The notes: generated by a model not told the origin, from the letters alone. Positions 1 to 11,674 are shown, counted from the first letter of the stretch. The stretch is DNA of 64,000 nt from Paulinella micropora (GCA_009731375.1 BJOX01000272.1:175539-239538), one strand, 5' to 3'. Numbers and translations: made by a program.

Positions 1-3000
1 GACCAATTGGCTACGATGGGGGCTGTGATTGATTGCGCCGCACGGCGAGTGATATATGGAGTAAAAAGAGGAGAAGAGAACGATATTGATCCCTTCAACG
101 CTACTGACTCTTATGAGGCTTATGAGCTGAGTCTAGCGACGGATCACAAAAAGATGGCCATCGCACATGAGGCACTTGAGGTGTACGTTCACCCCCATGT
201 CGTAAGACCGGATGAACTGTCCTGGACCGACAATTGGGAATCCCAAGGGTGCACTGTCACAGTTCCGACATCCCATTGGGACAAAAAGTCTATTGATGAC
301 TTAATCGAGAAGCGAAAGGAGGAGATTATATGTATCGCACAAAGAAGCCCGTCGTTGGCGAGATTCGCGGAAGGAGTAGGAACAGATGTCCATATTACTA
401 ACGGATACTGTTTCCATGCGAAAGTAGGAGAAGAAAAAAGGGAGGCGTTTGTACCAAGGAGAACGGGGCGAATCCCGGATACTCCACCAGAAACTATTAA
501 AAGTTTTATTACTGATTTCTGGGGTGACGAGCCCACGTGGCCGCGTTCACTGTCTGAAGTGAAGAAATGCTTACGGACTTTATTCGAAAATAATAAGCCG
601 TATACTATTATCCTGCCATATAATGAGAAGGCGATATGGGCGCAGGAAATAAGGGACCGGCTTATTGATCATCCTATACCGGTACCCTCTCGCAAGCAAC
701 AGCTAGTGGTGGCTTGTCGTATGGGAACTCGTGAGCAGAGCAGTGCATACAAGCGGAAGCTCAGAGACCTCGACAAGTTGAAATTGATACCGCAAGCATT
801 CACATGCTTTGATGGTTTTTACACCCGTAAAGCTCCTTTGCAATACGCGAGACTCATTGACATGCTGGTGGAGCTCGGTAAAGATGATGAGCCGGACACG
901 GTCACGTATGAAAAGACGGGCCTAGATGATGTCTCGGAAGAGGACTTAGGCTTGGAGGAGGACAGAGAACCCCTCAAGCAGCATAAGCAGATGTCTGATG
1001 AAGATTTTCAAGAGGCGGCGCGGAAAATATTGGAAGAAGGAGTAGGCACGGAGAAGGAGAAGGAGCTTTTAAAAGCCAAATTAGAGGCGAACAAGGAAAT
1101 TTTTGACCCTCCACATGCAGGTGGTGTCAAGCCTGAAGATTTCACTGCGGTTATTTACAAAATACCGGGTGCGGAGCCGTCACCGGCACCACGAAGGGCG
1201 AATTTGAGTATACATGAGGCGAAGATAGCGGAGGAGCTAGCAAGACAGCTGCTCAATGAGGACTTTATTGAGAGATCAACATCCCCAATAGTCTCACAAC
1301 CGAGAATAGTGCCGAAGCCAGGAGGAGAATGGCGCCTGACAGTTAACTATGCTCGTGTTAACAAGGTGCTGGAGGAAGAGAGAAATCCTCTCCCGACATT
1401 AGAAGAAGGAAGGAGAGTACTGCGGAATGCAAAATTCTATTCGGTCATTGACCTTAAGAATGGCTTCTGGCAGATACCACTGGAGGAAAAGTCCAGATGG
1501 CTGACGGCGTTTGTGGTGGGTATGGAAATATACCAATGGAAAGTGCTTCCGATGGGCCTCAAGCAAGCCCCAGGACTTTTCCAGAAGGCGATGCAGAAGA
1601 TGTTGAGCAGTCAGTACGATGATTTGTCTGACGGTGGCTTTATGAGAAGGCGGGGACAGAAGGCGGGAGAATATGCATTTTGCTATATCGATGACATTAT
1701 CGTATACTCTAACACAATGGAGGAGCATATCGATCATTTGTCCGATATATTCAGGCGCATCGGAGCTTTTGGCCTGAAGTGCAATCTAAAGAAGTGTCAA
1801 CTTGCCAAGACGAGTGTGACATACTTAGGGTACGAGATCTCCCATAATCGAGTCTCGATATCCAAAGAGAAGAGGGAGGAGATTATGAATCGACCGATAC
1901 CGAAGAACCGCACTGAATTGCACTCATTCCTTGCGATGGCGCAATACTATAGCCAGTTTATACCCGATTGGGGTGCAACACGGGCTAAATTTGGAGAAAT
2001 GATAGATTTTGGAGACTTTGAGAAGTGGGGCGAAGAGGCTTTGCAAGCGTTTCATGCGCTCAAAGATCTTATTTATAAAGACCCGAAAGACGGAGGACTG
2101 GTGTTAACGATGCCCGACTTTACGAAACAATTCGTAGTCGATACAGACGCATCTAAGTTTGCGATTGGGGCTGTATTACAACAAGAGGATGAGGAGAAGA
2201 AATTACGCCCAATCATGTTTATTAGTAGGAAGTTGTGTGCGGCGGAGAGAAACTATTGCACAAGGCAAAGAGAGGCGTTGGCGGTAGTATGGGCCCTCAA
2301 GAGGCTCAGAGAGTATTTGTGGGGAGGACCTCAATTTACTGTCAGAACTGATCATCATAACCTGTTATGGTTGATGAATCATGAACAGACGGGACGGCTG
2401 GCGCGGTGGCAAGCGTTCTTGTCTTGTTTCGATTTTACAATGGTCCATCTACCGGGAAAGCGAAATGTGGTCGCTGATAGCCTCTCTAGGCTAGAGTTTA
2501 ACTCAGAAGTATCGGCGTTGGTGTCCACGGTGGAGATGGAAGACTTGTCCACTGACAAGGTGTATGAGGTCAGCCACATTGAGGCGATGGAGATGGCGAG
2601 TGGAGTCCGATATGACCGCACAGGTCTACGGTACAGTCCACAAGGCCCGGATCACGGGATATGTTGTGAGCTACATACCCAGGAGGACGCTGAGTGGTCC
2701 TATGAGGTATATGAGAATGCGAAGGCGAACATAAGAGAGGAAGAGGAGACGCAGGAAGTTTATGCGGAGCCTCCTCAAGAGCGGAGAAGTGACCTAGACG
2801 ATGACCCGGAAAGAATCGGGGTACGGCTAGAAGATGGTACTATCCATATAGCCTCGCCTACCGCATGGAGGCAACAACAGGCTCAAGATCCGGAGTTTAA
2901 AGAACTGATACAGTTATATCAGAACCCGGATGAGCTACGGATGACGAAAGCGATCAAAGATCAGATGAAGGAGATGGGATGGAGAGATGGTCTACTGTGG

Positions 3001-4239
3001 TACAAGGGCCTTCACGGTCGCTATGCGTCACAGCCGGACAAATGGACCCTTTGGGTACCGGAGAGTCTGAGACGATTTATATTTGTCGCAGCCCACAATT
3101 GCCCACTTTTGGCGCATCCGGGTCGACAACGAACTCATATGTTCGTAGCGAGGCGATTCTGGTGGAAGAAGATGAAGGAGGAGATAGATCAGGCGGTGGA
3201 TGCATGCATCCCGTGCAAGATAAACAAAACACCACTGAAGGCAAATTTCGGCCTGATTGGCGAATTTCCTCTTCATGCGGGGATGTTTGAGTTTATACAC
3301 ATTGATCATGTGGGACCTTTCCCAGAATCGAAGGATGGTTACAAATACCTCCTTACGGCTATTGACAGAGCCACCAACTATGTGTGGATCATCCCTGTCA
3401 AAGACGTTACCGGCAAGACGACGGCCGAGGCGCTGATCGATAGGATCATCTCACAGATCGGAGTACCAAGAAAGATATGTTCTGATCGAGGCTCGGACTT
3501 TAATAACGAGGTCATCGACAAACTATCTAAGTATTACGGGATGAAATGGCAATATGTTACTGCCTATAACCCGCGAGCAAATGGGAAAATCGAGCGGGTA
3601 CACAGACCCCTCAAAGCCTCGCTAAAGATGTATTGCACGAAGAAGGAGAATCAAAGAGCATGGGTCGAGGCAGCACCATCATTTGCGTTTGCAATGAACT
3701 GTCTACCCTCTACGGCGTTAGGAGGCTCGAAGAGCTCAATCTCGCCATATCAGTTAGTATATGGGCGTGAGCCTGATATCCCGACTTCGCTCCTTCACCC
3801 AAAAGACACTTGGGCGGATGCGGATGAGTTGTTTGGGATGAGACTTAGAGTGAAGATGGAGGCGGAACAAATAGTCAGGGCGCATAGAGAGGCGGAGCGC
3901 CGAAAGACTGATGCTGAAGGGGTGCGACAAGCGCACTTGGATCAGATCAAGTTCCAGGTCGGGGATATTGTACTATTGTACCATCCTCAAGTCCCGAAGG
4001 GAGTCAGCTCTAAGCTGTTCACTCACTGGAAAGGACCTTATCAGATTATGGAACAGACGGGACCTCTGAATTACAAGATCAGGGGTAGAGGGAAGGTGCA
4101 AATTGTGAATGTAAGAAGGCTGATTAAGTATGATCCCTTCTTATTGGAAGATGAATCCGTTGAGGAGGCGTTAAAACGGATGAAGGACGATTTCAAAGAG
4201 GTGCCGCCCATCCACAAGGAGACTGGCATCATGATTTGA
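1..4239 (+). CDS. pol: Ty3/gypsy retrotransposon pol polyprotein, copy 1 (5' end outside window, 3' end deleted)
   Basis: The reading frame is open from the window edge and aligns almost residue for residue with the second copy at 36168-41948, starting near residue 255 of that protein. In order it shows reverse transcriptase with YIDD (about 1685-1700), RNase H (VVDTDASKFAIG, about 2130-2170), an integrase zinc region (H-H-C-C, about 3090-3220), the DDE core (D at IDHVGPF, D at CSDRGSD, E at NGKIERVH) and a GPY-type module (HWKGPYQI, about 4025). The protein makes and integrates element cDNA. It ends early, at HKETGIMI then TGA, because about 850 bp present in copy 2 (roughly 36112-36962 there) is missing. 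The last 260 or so residues are therefore lost. Differences from copy 2 are few, so the insertion is recent. Confidence 0.95.
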   Translation, partial: DQLATMGAVIDCAARRVIYGVKRGEENDIDPFNATDSYEAYELSLATDHKKMAIAHEALEVYVHPHVVRPDELSWTDNWESQGCTVTVPTSHWDKKSIDDLIEKRKEEIICIAQRSPSLARFAEGVGTDVHITNGYCFHAKVGEEKREAFVPRRTGRIPDTPPETIKSFITDFWGDEPTWPRSLSEVKKCLRTLFENNKPYTIILPYNEKAIWAQEIRDRLIDHPIPVPSRKQQLVVACRMGTREQSSAYKRKLRDLDKLKLIPQAFTCFDGFYTRKAPLQYARLIDMLVELGKDDEPDTVTYEKTGLDDVSEEDLGLEEDREPLKQHKQMSDEDFQEAARKILEEGVGTEKEKELLKAKLEANKEIFDPPHAGGVKPEDFTAVIYKIPGAEPSPAPRRANLSIHEAKIAEELARQLLNEDFIERSTSPIVSQPRIVPKPGGEWRLTVNYARVNKVLEEERNPLPTLEEGRRVLRNAKFYSVIDLKNGFWQIPLEEKSRWLTAFVVGMEIYQWKVLPMGLKQAPGLFQKAMQKMLSSQYDDLSDGGFMRRRGQKAGEYAFCYIDDIIVYSNTMEEHIDHLSDIFRRIGAFGLKCNLKKCQLAKTSVTYLGYEISHNRVSISKEKREEIMNRPIPKNRTELHSFLAMAQYYSQFIPDWGATRAKFGEMIDFGDFEKWGEEALQAFHALKDLIYKDPKDGGLVLTMPDFTKQFVVDTDASKFAIGAVLQQEDEEKKLRPIMFISRKLCAAERNYCTRQREALAVVWALKRLREYLWGGPQFTVRTDHHNLLWLMNHEQTGRLARWQAFLSCFDFTMVHLPGKRNVVADSLSRLEFNSEVSALVSTVEMEDLSTDKVYEVSHIEAMEMASGVRYDRTGLRYSPQGPDHGICCELHTQEDAEWSYEVYENAKANIREEEETQEVYAEPPQERRSDLDDDPERIGVRLEDGTIHIASPTAWRQQQAQDPEFKELIQLYQNPDELRMTKAIKDQMKEMGWRDGLLWYKGLHGRYASQPDKWTLWVPESLRRFIFVAAHNCPLLAHPGRQRTHMFVARRFWWKKMKEEIDQAVDACIPCKINKTPLKANFGLIGEFPLHAGMFEFIHIDHVGPFPESKDGYKYLLTAIDRATNYVWIIPVKDVTGKTTAEALIDRIISQIGVPRKICSDRGSDFNNEVIDKLSKYYGMKWQYVTAYNPRANGKIERVHRPLKASLKMYCTKKENQRAWVEAAPSFAFAMNCLPSTALGGSKSSISPYQLVYGREPDIPTSLLHPKDTWADADELFGMRLRVKMEAEQIVRAHREAERRKTDAEGVRQAHLDQIKFQVGDIVLLYHPQVPKGVSSKLFTHWKGPYQIMEQTGPLNYKIRGRGKVQIVNVRRLIKYDPFLLEDESVEEALKRMKDDFKEVPPIHKETGIMI

Positions 4240-5620
4240 CCATGCATCATCAGTTATCGATATGAACATTAAAACGAGTCAGTGCTATAACTTGGCATTC
4301 GATCGCAACATACGAGTGCGAAGGGTAGATCGATATCGATACTACACCGTAGACAGGGATCGCTAGTGTGATGAGCGATGGTGTTCCTGGGTATGACCCT
4401 TTGCAAGTACCCCTAGGATGATGTTCTCAAAAATGAAATGTTCTCTGGTAACATTAAATCATTTTTTTACGATTTTTTATATATTGTCATACCTGTGCAC
4501 GGTCAATCTCTACTTGTGTCGGTATATCGCAGGGTTGGGCACTCACACCCCGACTTTCAATATGGCTAATTAGGACTGGCCCCCTAGTATTATATTATAG
4601 GATATCCGCTTTGGACAAAGGTATGTTATTAAAAGATAATGTATTTACGATCACAGTGTGAAAAATAATATTGATAATGATAATTAATAAGTAAATCAAG
4701 GGGGGAAGTACAGCACCACGCGGCTTGTATTTTTTAATGGTAATACATTTGTTCTTGACATACTGCCGATAAAAGAAATTGAAGGGGAAGGAGTTCACAT
4801 TTACAAGAACGGCTAGAGACTAAGTTGTGACGTGCCGTATGGGGATGTATATATCAGGCGTATTTCAGCGTCTATCCGTGGGTCGATGCGCTGTGGCACG
4901 ACTCCATGGACATACAATTTGCAGAAAGAAATCAGAAGTTCAACGGTATGACGAAAATGCTATTTTCGTCATAAAATCGGTAGGGGCTACTGTAGGCATC
5001 AACCCCCGGATAGGCGCTCAGCCGGTAAAAAGTACACTTTTTCCAGTATCGTTTGTCCGGATTGGACAGGCTAATGCTATTTTATTCCTGTGCACGGTCT
5101 GTTGCAGTTTTCCTTTTCGGCTTTACTGCCAGTGACTGAGCTAATGTAACGAGACATCATTCTCTTCCCAAGTTTTGAGGATTGTGTTTGGTTGTATATA
5201 TTACGGCTGAGACTTTTTCTACGAGCTATCATTGGGGGCATTACATTTGGAGTCCCGGCCACAGTGATTTCACTAGGCTAATTTCTTTCTGCACCGTGAC
5301 TGCCACACGAGCAACAGAACGAATCATAAGTTTTCACTGATCTGTCTCACACGGGGACGTGACAAAAACAAATACTCCAACATATAATCCTCACAGCTCT
5401 TTGAAGTTGTTAAACAAATATTATAGTCTGATCAGTGGCTGTGAGTTGGTCTGTTCAACTGCCGTTTCCTTTTTTGGCTTCACTGAGCTAATATACAATA
5501 TTGTTGAATAACAAGACATCATTCTCTTCTTTTGAGGATCGTGTTTGGTTGTATTATTAATACCGACTTTTTCTACGAGCTATCACTGGGGGCATTACAC
5601 AACAACTCTTAATTTATTAA
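4240..5620 (+). repeat. Ty3 copy 1 3' untranslated region and LTR remnant
   Basis: From 4240 the sequence matches, in reverse complement, the region downstream of pol in copy 2 (35225-36110). From about 5243 it matches the copy 2 leader/LTR (45310-45465), including a shared block at CACACGGGGACGT. A roughly 150-bp segment occurs twice in degenerate form (about 5095-5245 and 5455-5605, both ending near GGGGGCATTACA), which points to a rearranged or partial LTR. Exact LTR ends cannot be fixed because the corresponding ends of copy 2 fall in gaps. No host gene is visible here. Confidence 0.7.
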
Positions 5621-6457
5621 GCATTTGTAGCGTCGGACAACACTGATTTTAACATCAACACTGATGTTTTGAAACCATCTGGTTAAGGGTTAAGCCCTGA
5701 CTCGGCCCGTAAGAGGTGAAATACCGGTGAGTAAATAGCAGAGCGGTCACTTCGTTTATCAAGTTTATTAATACGTAGATTTCTACTTGCCAAGTTGCAG
5801 ACTTTGGTGGCAATATACGAACCGCACGACTGAACGTAGATTGTGACTCCCGGCTACTAAGTTGAATTGCGTAAAACTGATCCTAGTATTTTCTTAATAA
5901 TACCTGGCCGACTGCAAAGTATTATACATACTATGATATATATATATTATATATCATTATATATATATATCATTATATATATATACTGATATATATATAT
6001 ACTGATATATATATATATACTGATATATATATATATATAAATATTGCCATTTATAATCGTACTGATTTAGCTAAAATGTTGGTTGGACTATTACGTTTTG
6101 ACAACGTAATGAAATGTGTGTGCAAGATGGAGATGAGAAAAAAGGAAACCCTGTCGTTGAGTTTTGTGCAACTCAAGATGAGTTACATTTGAAACATGTA
6201 AACTGAGACTTAACTTAAGATGAGTTACATTTGAACCATGTGAACTGAGACTTCTATTTCTCAGTGATAGCTAGACAGTGATATCACGCTTTTATTTTTT
6301 TAACCTTGAAGGCATCTTTAGCCGTGCTGATTATGTGGTTGATATAAAACTGTAAATAGAAGTATAGCGGGTTTGCCTCAAAGCGCCTATTTCATCTGGT
6401 TTTCTCCGTCTAGCTCATACCGTAGCATAGCTTAGAGTACCAGCAGTCTGAGCGAGA

Positions 6458-6500
<43 letters not shown>

Positions 6501-6641
6501 ATTATTATTATTATTATTATTATTATTTATTTACTTATTTATTTTTTTTGTTGAGAAAAAGGAGGCGTGACAGGATCAAATCTATCTAGAAAACTAGTAC
6601 ATACTGTCTTTATATGTAAATACATTATTGGGAAAAAAAAA
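5621..6641. other. Gene-free spacer with AT microsatellites
   Basis: No supported reading frame. It holds a TATA/CTGATA simple repeat at about 5935-6045 and an (ATT)n tract at 6461-6531. A short direct repeat around ACTCAAGATGAGTTACATTTGAA occurs at about 6172-6195 and, in variant form, about 6218-6237. Confidence 0.6.
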
Positions 6642-8027
6642 TCATAATATAATGTCTGAACCTGGAATAGCCTTAAACAAGAGACCAGCACTCCAAGCTA
6701 ATGGGGGTGCGATAACCACAAGGACTAAAATCACCACAATCGCATAGAGGTCAGTATAAGCAAACCCAACAGCCAAAGGAACGATAATCCATTGGTGAAC
6801 AATATATGTAGCATAAGCCGAGCCTATTAGCCTGCTGAAAAATTGAGACGGCTTTTCATTCCGATATTCCTTGAAATACCCAAGTAAGCTATACGACCAA
6901 AACACTGCAAAGAACTGTTCAAAAAGCGTTCTAAGGAAGGTGTGAAGGTAAAAACCAACAATGGCTTGGAGCAGTTCATATAGGTAGACCTGGCAAATAA
7001 TAAATAAGAAGTAGAAGAATATTGCACAGCAAAGAGTGACGCGCAGATGCGAAATGCGAATGTGGTCCAAAAACTGGTAGGAATTTGCAAGGATACCGGC
7101 AGTGAAGGCAAGAATATATTGCATTATAAAACCAAGATTCCCCACAACAGGATACCAGGGATAACCAGCTGGAAATAGAAATCGGACTAAAGAGTTGAGC
7201 ACAACCAGTATCGAGGACATCTTGATTAATAGAAACACCATGCTCTTCTGAGAGATGGACTCAAGTGGATGTTGAGTGAAGACAAACTCTTTCCACGATT
7301 CAACTGAGTGAATGAGACCAACAGCAATCAAACTTAAGGCAAACAGCGTCACAAGGAACCACATATGATTCATCACAAACACAGTCCTTCCTAAGTCTTC
7401 AAAATACCAAGGCCATACTTCGGCAAAGGAGAACGTGGAGGCTCCCATTGGAACATCCCATGTTGAATTCACGAAACATACCAGGAGAGGAAAGAAGACG
7501 AAATCATAAAGAATGGCAGGAATCATCAACCGATAAAATCTGTCCTTCAAAAATACCCAAGGACCTTTGCGCTTGAGGGATGGAGCAGTAACAAGGCCGG
7601 AAAGGAAGAAAAACAAACCCATAAAGTAAGCCTGATCTCCTGGAAGTAGCATGTAGCCAAAAATAATCGTCGGAATTGCAGGTTCCCAAGGCCGGTAGAA
7701 AGGAATCCAACCAGCCAAAACCACCCAGAAGCAATGATGCACCACCACAAGAAGGGTCAACCATGTGCGCAAACTGTCAATGTAATAAAGGCGAGGTTTC
7801 TTTGCACCGGGAGCAGCGTCCGTATCCTCAGGCTGTTTTGTGAGGTTATCAGTAACGGGAGCTTCCAGATCTTGTTTGCTTGCTGCGGCTGTGTGAAAGG
7901 CCTGAAGGCTTTCGATGTCCGCTTCGACTGAAGTACTATCTCTTGCTCCGGCTGATAGAAAGGCCTGAGAGTTTTCGTTCTCCACTTCGACGTGTTTTTT
8001 GCCCACTTCGACTGAAGTGCTAGCCAT
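6642..8027 (-). CDS. Acyltransferase-3 family integral membrane protein
   Basis: This intronless 461-residue frame starts with a polar N-terminal region of about 75 residues. That region holds two imperfect repeats (around STSVE...SQAFLSAGA and IESLQAFHTAAA). About ten hydrophobic helices follow. The first helix carries the family signature of Arg followed by His about ten residues on (DSLRTWLTLLVVVHH, residues about 83-97). The FFFLSGLV segment and the Arg-rich loop before the next helix (RFYRLMIPAIL) also fit the acyltransferase 3 family (PF01757). Family members move acyl groups onto sugars, lipids or other acceptors at membranes; the substrate here cannot be told. It is the only intact single-frame host gene seen in the left part. 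It ends at TGA. Confidence 0.85.
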   Translation of the reverse strand: MASTSVEVGKKHVEVENENSQAFLSAGARDSTSVEADIESLQAFHTAAASKQDLEAPVTDNLTKQPEDTDAAPGAKKPRLYYIDSLRTWLTLLVVVHHCFWVVLAGWIPFYRPWEPAIPTIIFGYMLLPGDQAYFMGLFFFLSGLVTAPSLKRKGPWVFLKDRFYRLMIPAILYDFVFFPLLVCFVNSTWDVPMGASTFSFAEVWPWYFEDLGRTVFVMNHMWFLVTLFALSLIAVGLIHSVESWKEFVFTQHPLESISQKSMVFLLIKMSSILVVLNSLVRFLFPAGYPWYPVVGNLGFIMQYILAFTAGILANSYQFLDHIRISHLRVTLCCAIFFYFLFIICQVYLYELLQAIVGFYLHTFLRTLFEQFFAVFWSYSLLGYFKEYRNEKPSQFFSRLIGSAYATYIVHQWIIVPLAVGFAYTDLYAIVVILVLVVIAPPLAWSAGLLFKAIPGSDIIL

Positions 8028-8197
8028 TCCTACAGTAGTTATTTTGAGCTGTATGTGTAGTAGCAGAATGGAGTTTAGGAAAAGGTTCTACCTATAGTCG
8101 CTTTCTGATGGAGAGAATAATATTAATAATCACAACAGAAAACATTGACTTATTACCTGTTGCAAACAAATACAATCAAATCAGACTTCACGTCGGC

Positions 8198-8198
<1 letters not shown>

Positions 8199-8250
<52 letters not shown>
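8199..8250. repeat. (GATA)n microsatellite
   Basis: About 13 perfect GATA units, abutting the dispersed repeat that follows. Confidence 0.95.
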
Positions 8251-8251
<1 letters not shown>

Positions 8252-8768
8252 GAGATATCGACTAATGTCAGAAAAAAAGGAGCTTCTGATTTCTTCAACC
8301 AAGGTCTGTGGGCAAAGTATTAACCCGATGCCTAGGTAAGCCGTGATGTTTGCACGGAAGGGACTAATACAGGCGATACCAGAAGAGTTCTCTCGACAGC
8401 ATGTCTCAGCAAGAGCTCAAACCTCCCTAGTACCAGGCGGGGCCAGGGCTCGTTCCATAAGCGCCCCTTGTAGAACGAGCTCCCACCTCCATTACAGAGG
8501 ACCCAGTGAGCAGATGGAATTTCGAGACTGTGGTGACAGTCTAGCATAGGCCGACACAGCACTGTGGGTTTATTCCGGGCTGAACAAGCGAGAAAGGGTA
8601 CCCTGAGGGAACAGGATTGTGCTTCCCGACGCTATTCCGGCATGTGACTTATACGCATATGGCTAGGTACACATAGGGCACCCCACCACGGGCCCAGCAT
8701 TCCCACACGTCGGGAAGCACAATCCTGTTCCCGCAGGGTGCCCTTTCTCCAGGTGGTGTGATGAGAAC
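8250..8768 (-). repeat. Dispersed repeat family, copy A
   Basis: The reverse complement matches 59340-60028 and 63772-64000, including the block around AGTCCCTTCCGTGCAAACAT and the run from the ATCTCATC end inward. No coding capacity is evident. The last 40 bp (about 8728-8768, CACAATCCTGTTCCCGCAGG) recur at 8946-8999 across an intervening GATA/AT tract. Confidence 0.85.
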
Positions 8769-8855
<87 letters not shown>

Positions 8856-8880
8856 GATAGATAGATACATAGGGTATAAA

Positions 8881-8918
<38 letters not shown>

Positions 8919-8997
8919 AATATATATATAATATTATATATATATGAAGCACAATCCTGTTCCCGCAGGGTGCCCTTTCTCCAGGTGGTGTGATGAG

Positions 8998-9060
<63 letters not shown>

Positions 9061-9146
9061 GATAGATAGATAGATAGAGAGATAGATAGATAGATAGATA
9101 GATATATAGATAGATAGATAGGTTATATATATATATTATATATATA

Positions 9147-9187
<41 letters not shown>

Positions 9188-9190
9188 CAT
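8769..9190. repeat. GATA and AT microsatellite block
   Basis: (GATA)n at 8769-8868 and 9000-9122 and (AT)n tracts at 8878-8945 and 9125-9183 surround a short unique piece that copies 8728-8768. Long Tyr/Ile/Ser/Leu reading frames here are translated repeats, not genes. Confidence 0.95.
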
Positions 9191-9590
9191 GCATACATAC
9201 ATACTTACATTCATACATACGTACATACATACATTCATACATACACACATACGTATACATACATACATAAATACATTCATGCATACATACAAATATACAT
9301 ATATAGTGATAGATACATGCATGCATGCATACATACATACATTTACATTTGTACATACATAGATGTATATGTATGTATGTATGCAGTCACCAATCGTACC
9401 TGCTACCATATATAGTTTTGTATGTATGTATGTATGTATGTATGTGTGTATGCATGTATGCATGTATGTATGTTGTGGTCGATGGCAGTATGCATCGCAG
9501 CTATACTACTCCTCGGTGGCAAGGTTACATATTTCACCACGAGGTAAGCAGCATACATACATACATACATACAAACATACAGAACTATAT
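9181..9590. repeat. (ATAC)n / (GTAT)n microsatellite block
   Basis: ATAC units run on one side (about 9181-9360) and GTAT units on the other (about 9366-9475), so the block can fold on itself. A short non-repetitive piece at 9477-9550 has no recognisable content. Confidence 0.9.
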
Positions 9591-9743
9591 ATATGTTCTC
9601 TTTCCATCCTTCCTTATTTCCTTCCTCCCTTCCTTGTGTGTGTGGATGTTGGCATATAGCGCTGGCGGCTTCCGGTGCTCTGCTGTTTCGAGAGGGTACC
9701 CGAAACGGGGGTCACATTGGATACGCGCAAGTACCTTTCTCTA

Positions 9744-9805
<62 letters not shown>

Positions 9806-11087
9806 TTTTCAACCAACCCCGATTTCTAACCACTCCTTTTTTCTCCCTCTTTTCTACCACACTTCTTTTACTCTCATTTTCTGATCCCCGAGAGAAGGTC
9901 AACCCCCTTCTCCTCAACAACGCTCACTAAACTTTATACTCTCGTATGCAGTTTTCGTGAATAGACCCTTCTCATTTCCAAGGTCTATGCCCCATTCCAC
10001 TCTCTATTTTTTATTCTCCTTTTCTCACCCTATTTTTATTTTACTTCTTTTCTTCCTCCCTGCACAATTCTGTCTTATCTCTCTGTCTCTCTCTCACACA
10101 CACACACACACACACTCTGTCTCTCTCGTCTCTTCCCTTTTCTCTCGATCTTCTCTCAATCTCTCTTCTTCTACCTTTTTTTAAAATCATCATTTCACAA
10201 CACTTTTACATTTATAAATCCATGTATCTTTACAACTTATGCATAAAGGGTAAAGATACATTAATCATATTTTCTTACATATTCTTTCACCACACATAAT
10301 GGTTATGGACGGTGGGGAGCGCATATGCAGTCGGCACGGTGTGCTTAAAGAGATACTCCTGGCAACCCTTATTTCGAATCGTATCTCATAAATACCATTT
10401 GAAATAAGCGTCTACACGCAGACCCTTCTACCGAATACTAAGGAGTCTCAAAAACTCCAAGTTTTCGGTGTTACATATTCTACCCTATATTCGAATCCTC
10501 TCTAATATACTACCCTACACTCTATCTCTCTATACCATTCAAAATATACATAAACTCTCTCTCTCTCTCTGTCTCTTTTTTCCTTCTTCTTCTTTCTTAT
10601 TAGCTAAAGCGCTCTTGTGAGTCCCAAAGGCGCCTCTTTGCTAAGTCAAGGATCATGGCGTTTCCGCGCGCTGTAATCTCTCACTCGCTCTCTCTCTCAA
10701 CAGAGAGGAAGAGAGAAAGAGAGAAAGAAGAAGAAAAAAAAAGGTTGAGAGAGGAAGAGAGAAAGAGATCTTTCTCTCCTTTCTTTCTTCTCCCTCTCTT
10801 TCTCCTTTCTTTCCTTGTACAGCTCTTCCTTTTGTACATAGTCTCCTTATTTACTCTCGTTCTCCTTCGATCTTCCCTTTTTTAACCTTCTCTTTCTTTT
10901 CCTTGCTTTCTTTTACTTCGTTTTCACCTTCTTGTCCCTTCCTACTTGTTAGTTGTTTCTTTATCCCTTTTTCTTTCTACATTTTTTTCTACTTCTTTCC
11001 CTTTTCCCCCTGTTTTTTTTTTTAATTTTTGTCTTTCAGTTTCTCGGTTTGACTAGACTCTTTATTTCCTGTACAATTTGCTTCTTA

Positions 11088-11123
<36 letters not shown>
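9591..11123. other. Gene-free pyrimidine-rich region
   Basis: The stretch is dominated by CT-rich DNA with (CT)n at about 9743-9797 and (GA)n at about 11092-11122. A short non-repetitive piece at 9660-9735 could encode about 20 residues between an AG and a GT, but no partner exons or family could be recognised. No RNA gene was identified. Confidence 0.5.
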
Positions 11124-11126
<3 letters not shown>

Positions 11127-11250
11127 AATAACTAGGTTTCCACCTTAGATAAAGGTATAACTTACTAGCTATACTTTTCACGTGGACGTTCCCTGAGCCC
11201 GATTGTAAAATTGTTCTCTCAATAAAAGCGAAGAAGAAGAAGAGAGAGAG
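11124..11250 (+). repeat. SINE-like ~125-bp repeat, copy 1
   Basis: The sequence begins CTGAATAACTAGGTTTCCAC and ends in CAATAAAAGCG followed by (GAA)n(GA)n. Copies lie at 47750-47879 (same strand) and 48213-48333 (opposite strand). The conserved body with a simple-sequence tail is like a SINE or other short non-autonomous retroelement, but no clear RNA polymerase III boxes were recognised. Confidence 0.75.
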
Positions 11251-11418
11251 AAAGAGAGAGAGAGAGAGAATCCTGTCGAGCTATTTGGTAAAAATATAAA
11301 TTTCTAGAATCTAGATCTTCCTCCTTACAATCTTCAACTAGTTCCTAGATTTTTATCATTTTTGCCTAATAGTCAAACATGATAAAATGAATTCACCAGC
11401 CAGATAGACGTTACAACA

Positions 11419-11674
11419 TTGACCCAAGCAAAGAAACGAAAAACGCATAAAAGCCCACAAAGAGCCCAAGAAACCCAGGAAGAAACATCCGAAACAAACA
11501 ACGGAACTATCACCCTCTCTCGCAAGGAAAAAAAGCGGCTAAAAAAAGCCAACAAACTCAGCAAAAAAGGAAATGGTGCCACCAACAGTGTACATGTGCA
11601 AAGGGACTGGAGCGACGAGGAAGACGACAACGAAGAAGACGTCAACAGCCCCAACAACACACCACCAGAAGCTA
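11419..11674 (+). pseudogene. LINE ORF1, 5' fragment cut by Polinton insertion
   Basis: A lysine-rich then acidic frame (AKKRKTHKSPQRAQE ... SDEEDDNEEDVN) reads up to PPEA at the edge of the Polinton. It resumes in the same sense after 32727 with ATNKTPNNEE. Removing the element plus one copy of the GAAGCTA duplication rejoins the frame. No ATG in frame is obvious, so the start may lie upstream or be lost. This is the nucleic-acid-binding first ORF of a non-LTR retrotransposon. Confidence 0.75.
11668..11674. repeat. Left target-site duplication of the Polinton
   Basis: GAAGCTA lies here just before a 10-N gap and the left terminal repeat. The same seven bases lie at 32728-32734 just after the right terminal repeat. 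Polintons typically duplicate about 6 bp. Confidence 0.8.

Noticed and set aside
8632-9463. Long Ser/Ile/Tyr/Leu and Met/Tyr/Val/Cys reading frames
   Set aside because: They are translations of GATA, AT and ATAC repeats and have no other content. The same holds for similar frames at 49079-50344 and 55022-63883.
10204-10218. TTTTACATTTATAAA outside the Polinton
   Set aside because: A single match in AT-rich DNA with no gene after it. It warns that the motif can occur by chance, so the promoter call is kept at moderate confidence.
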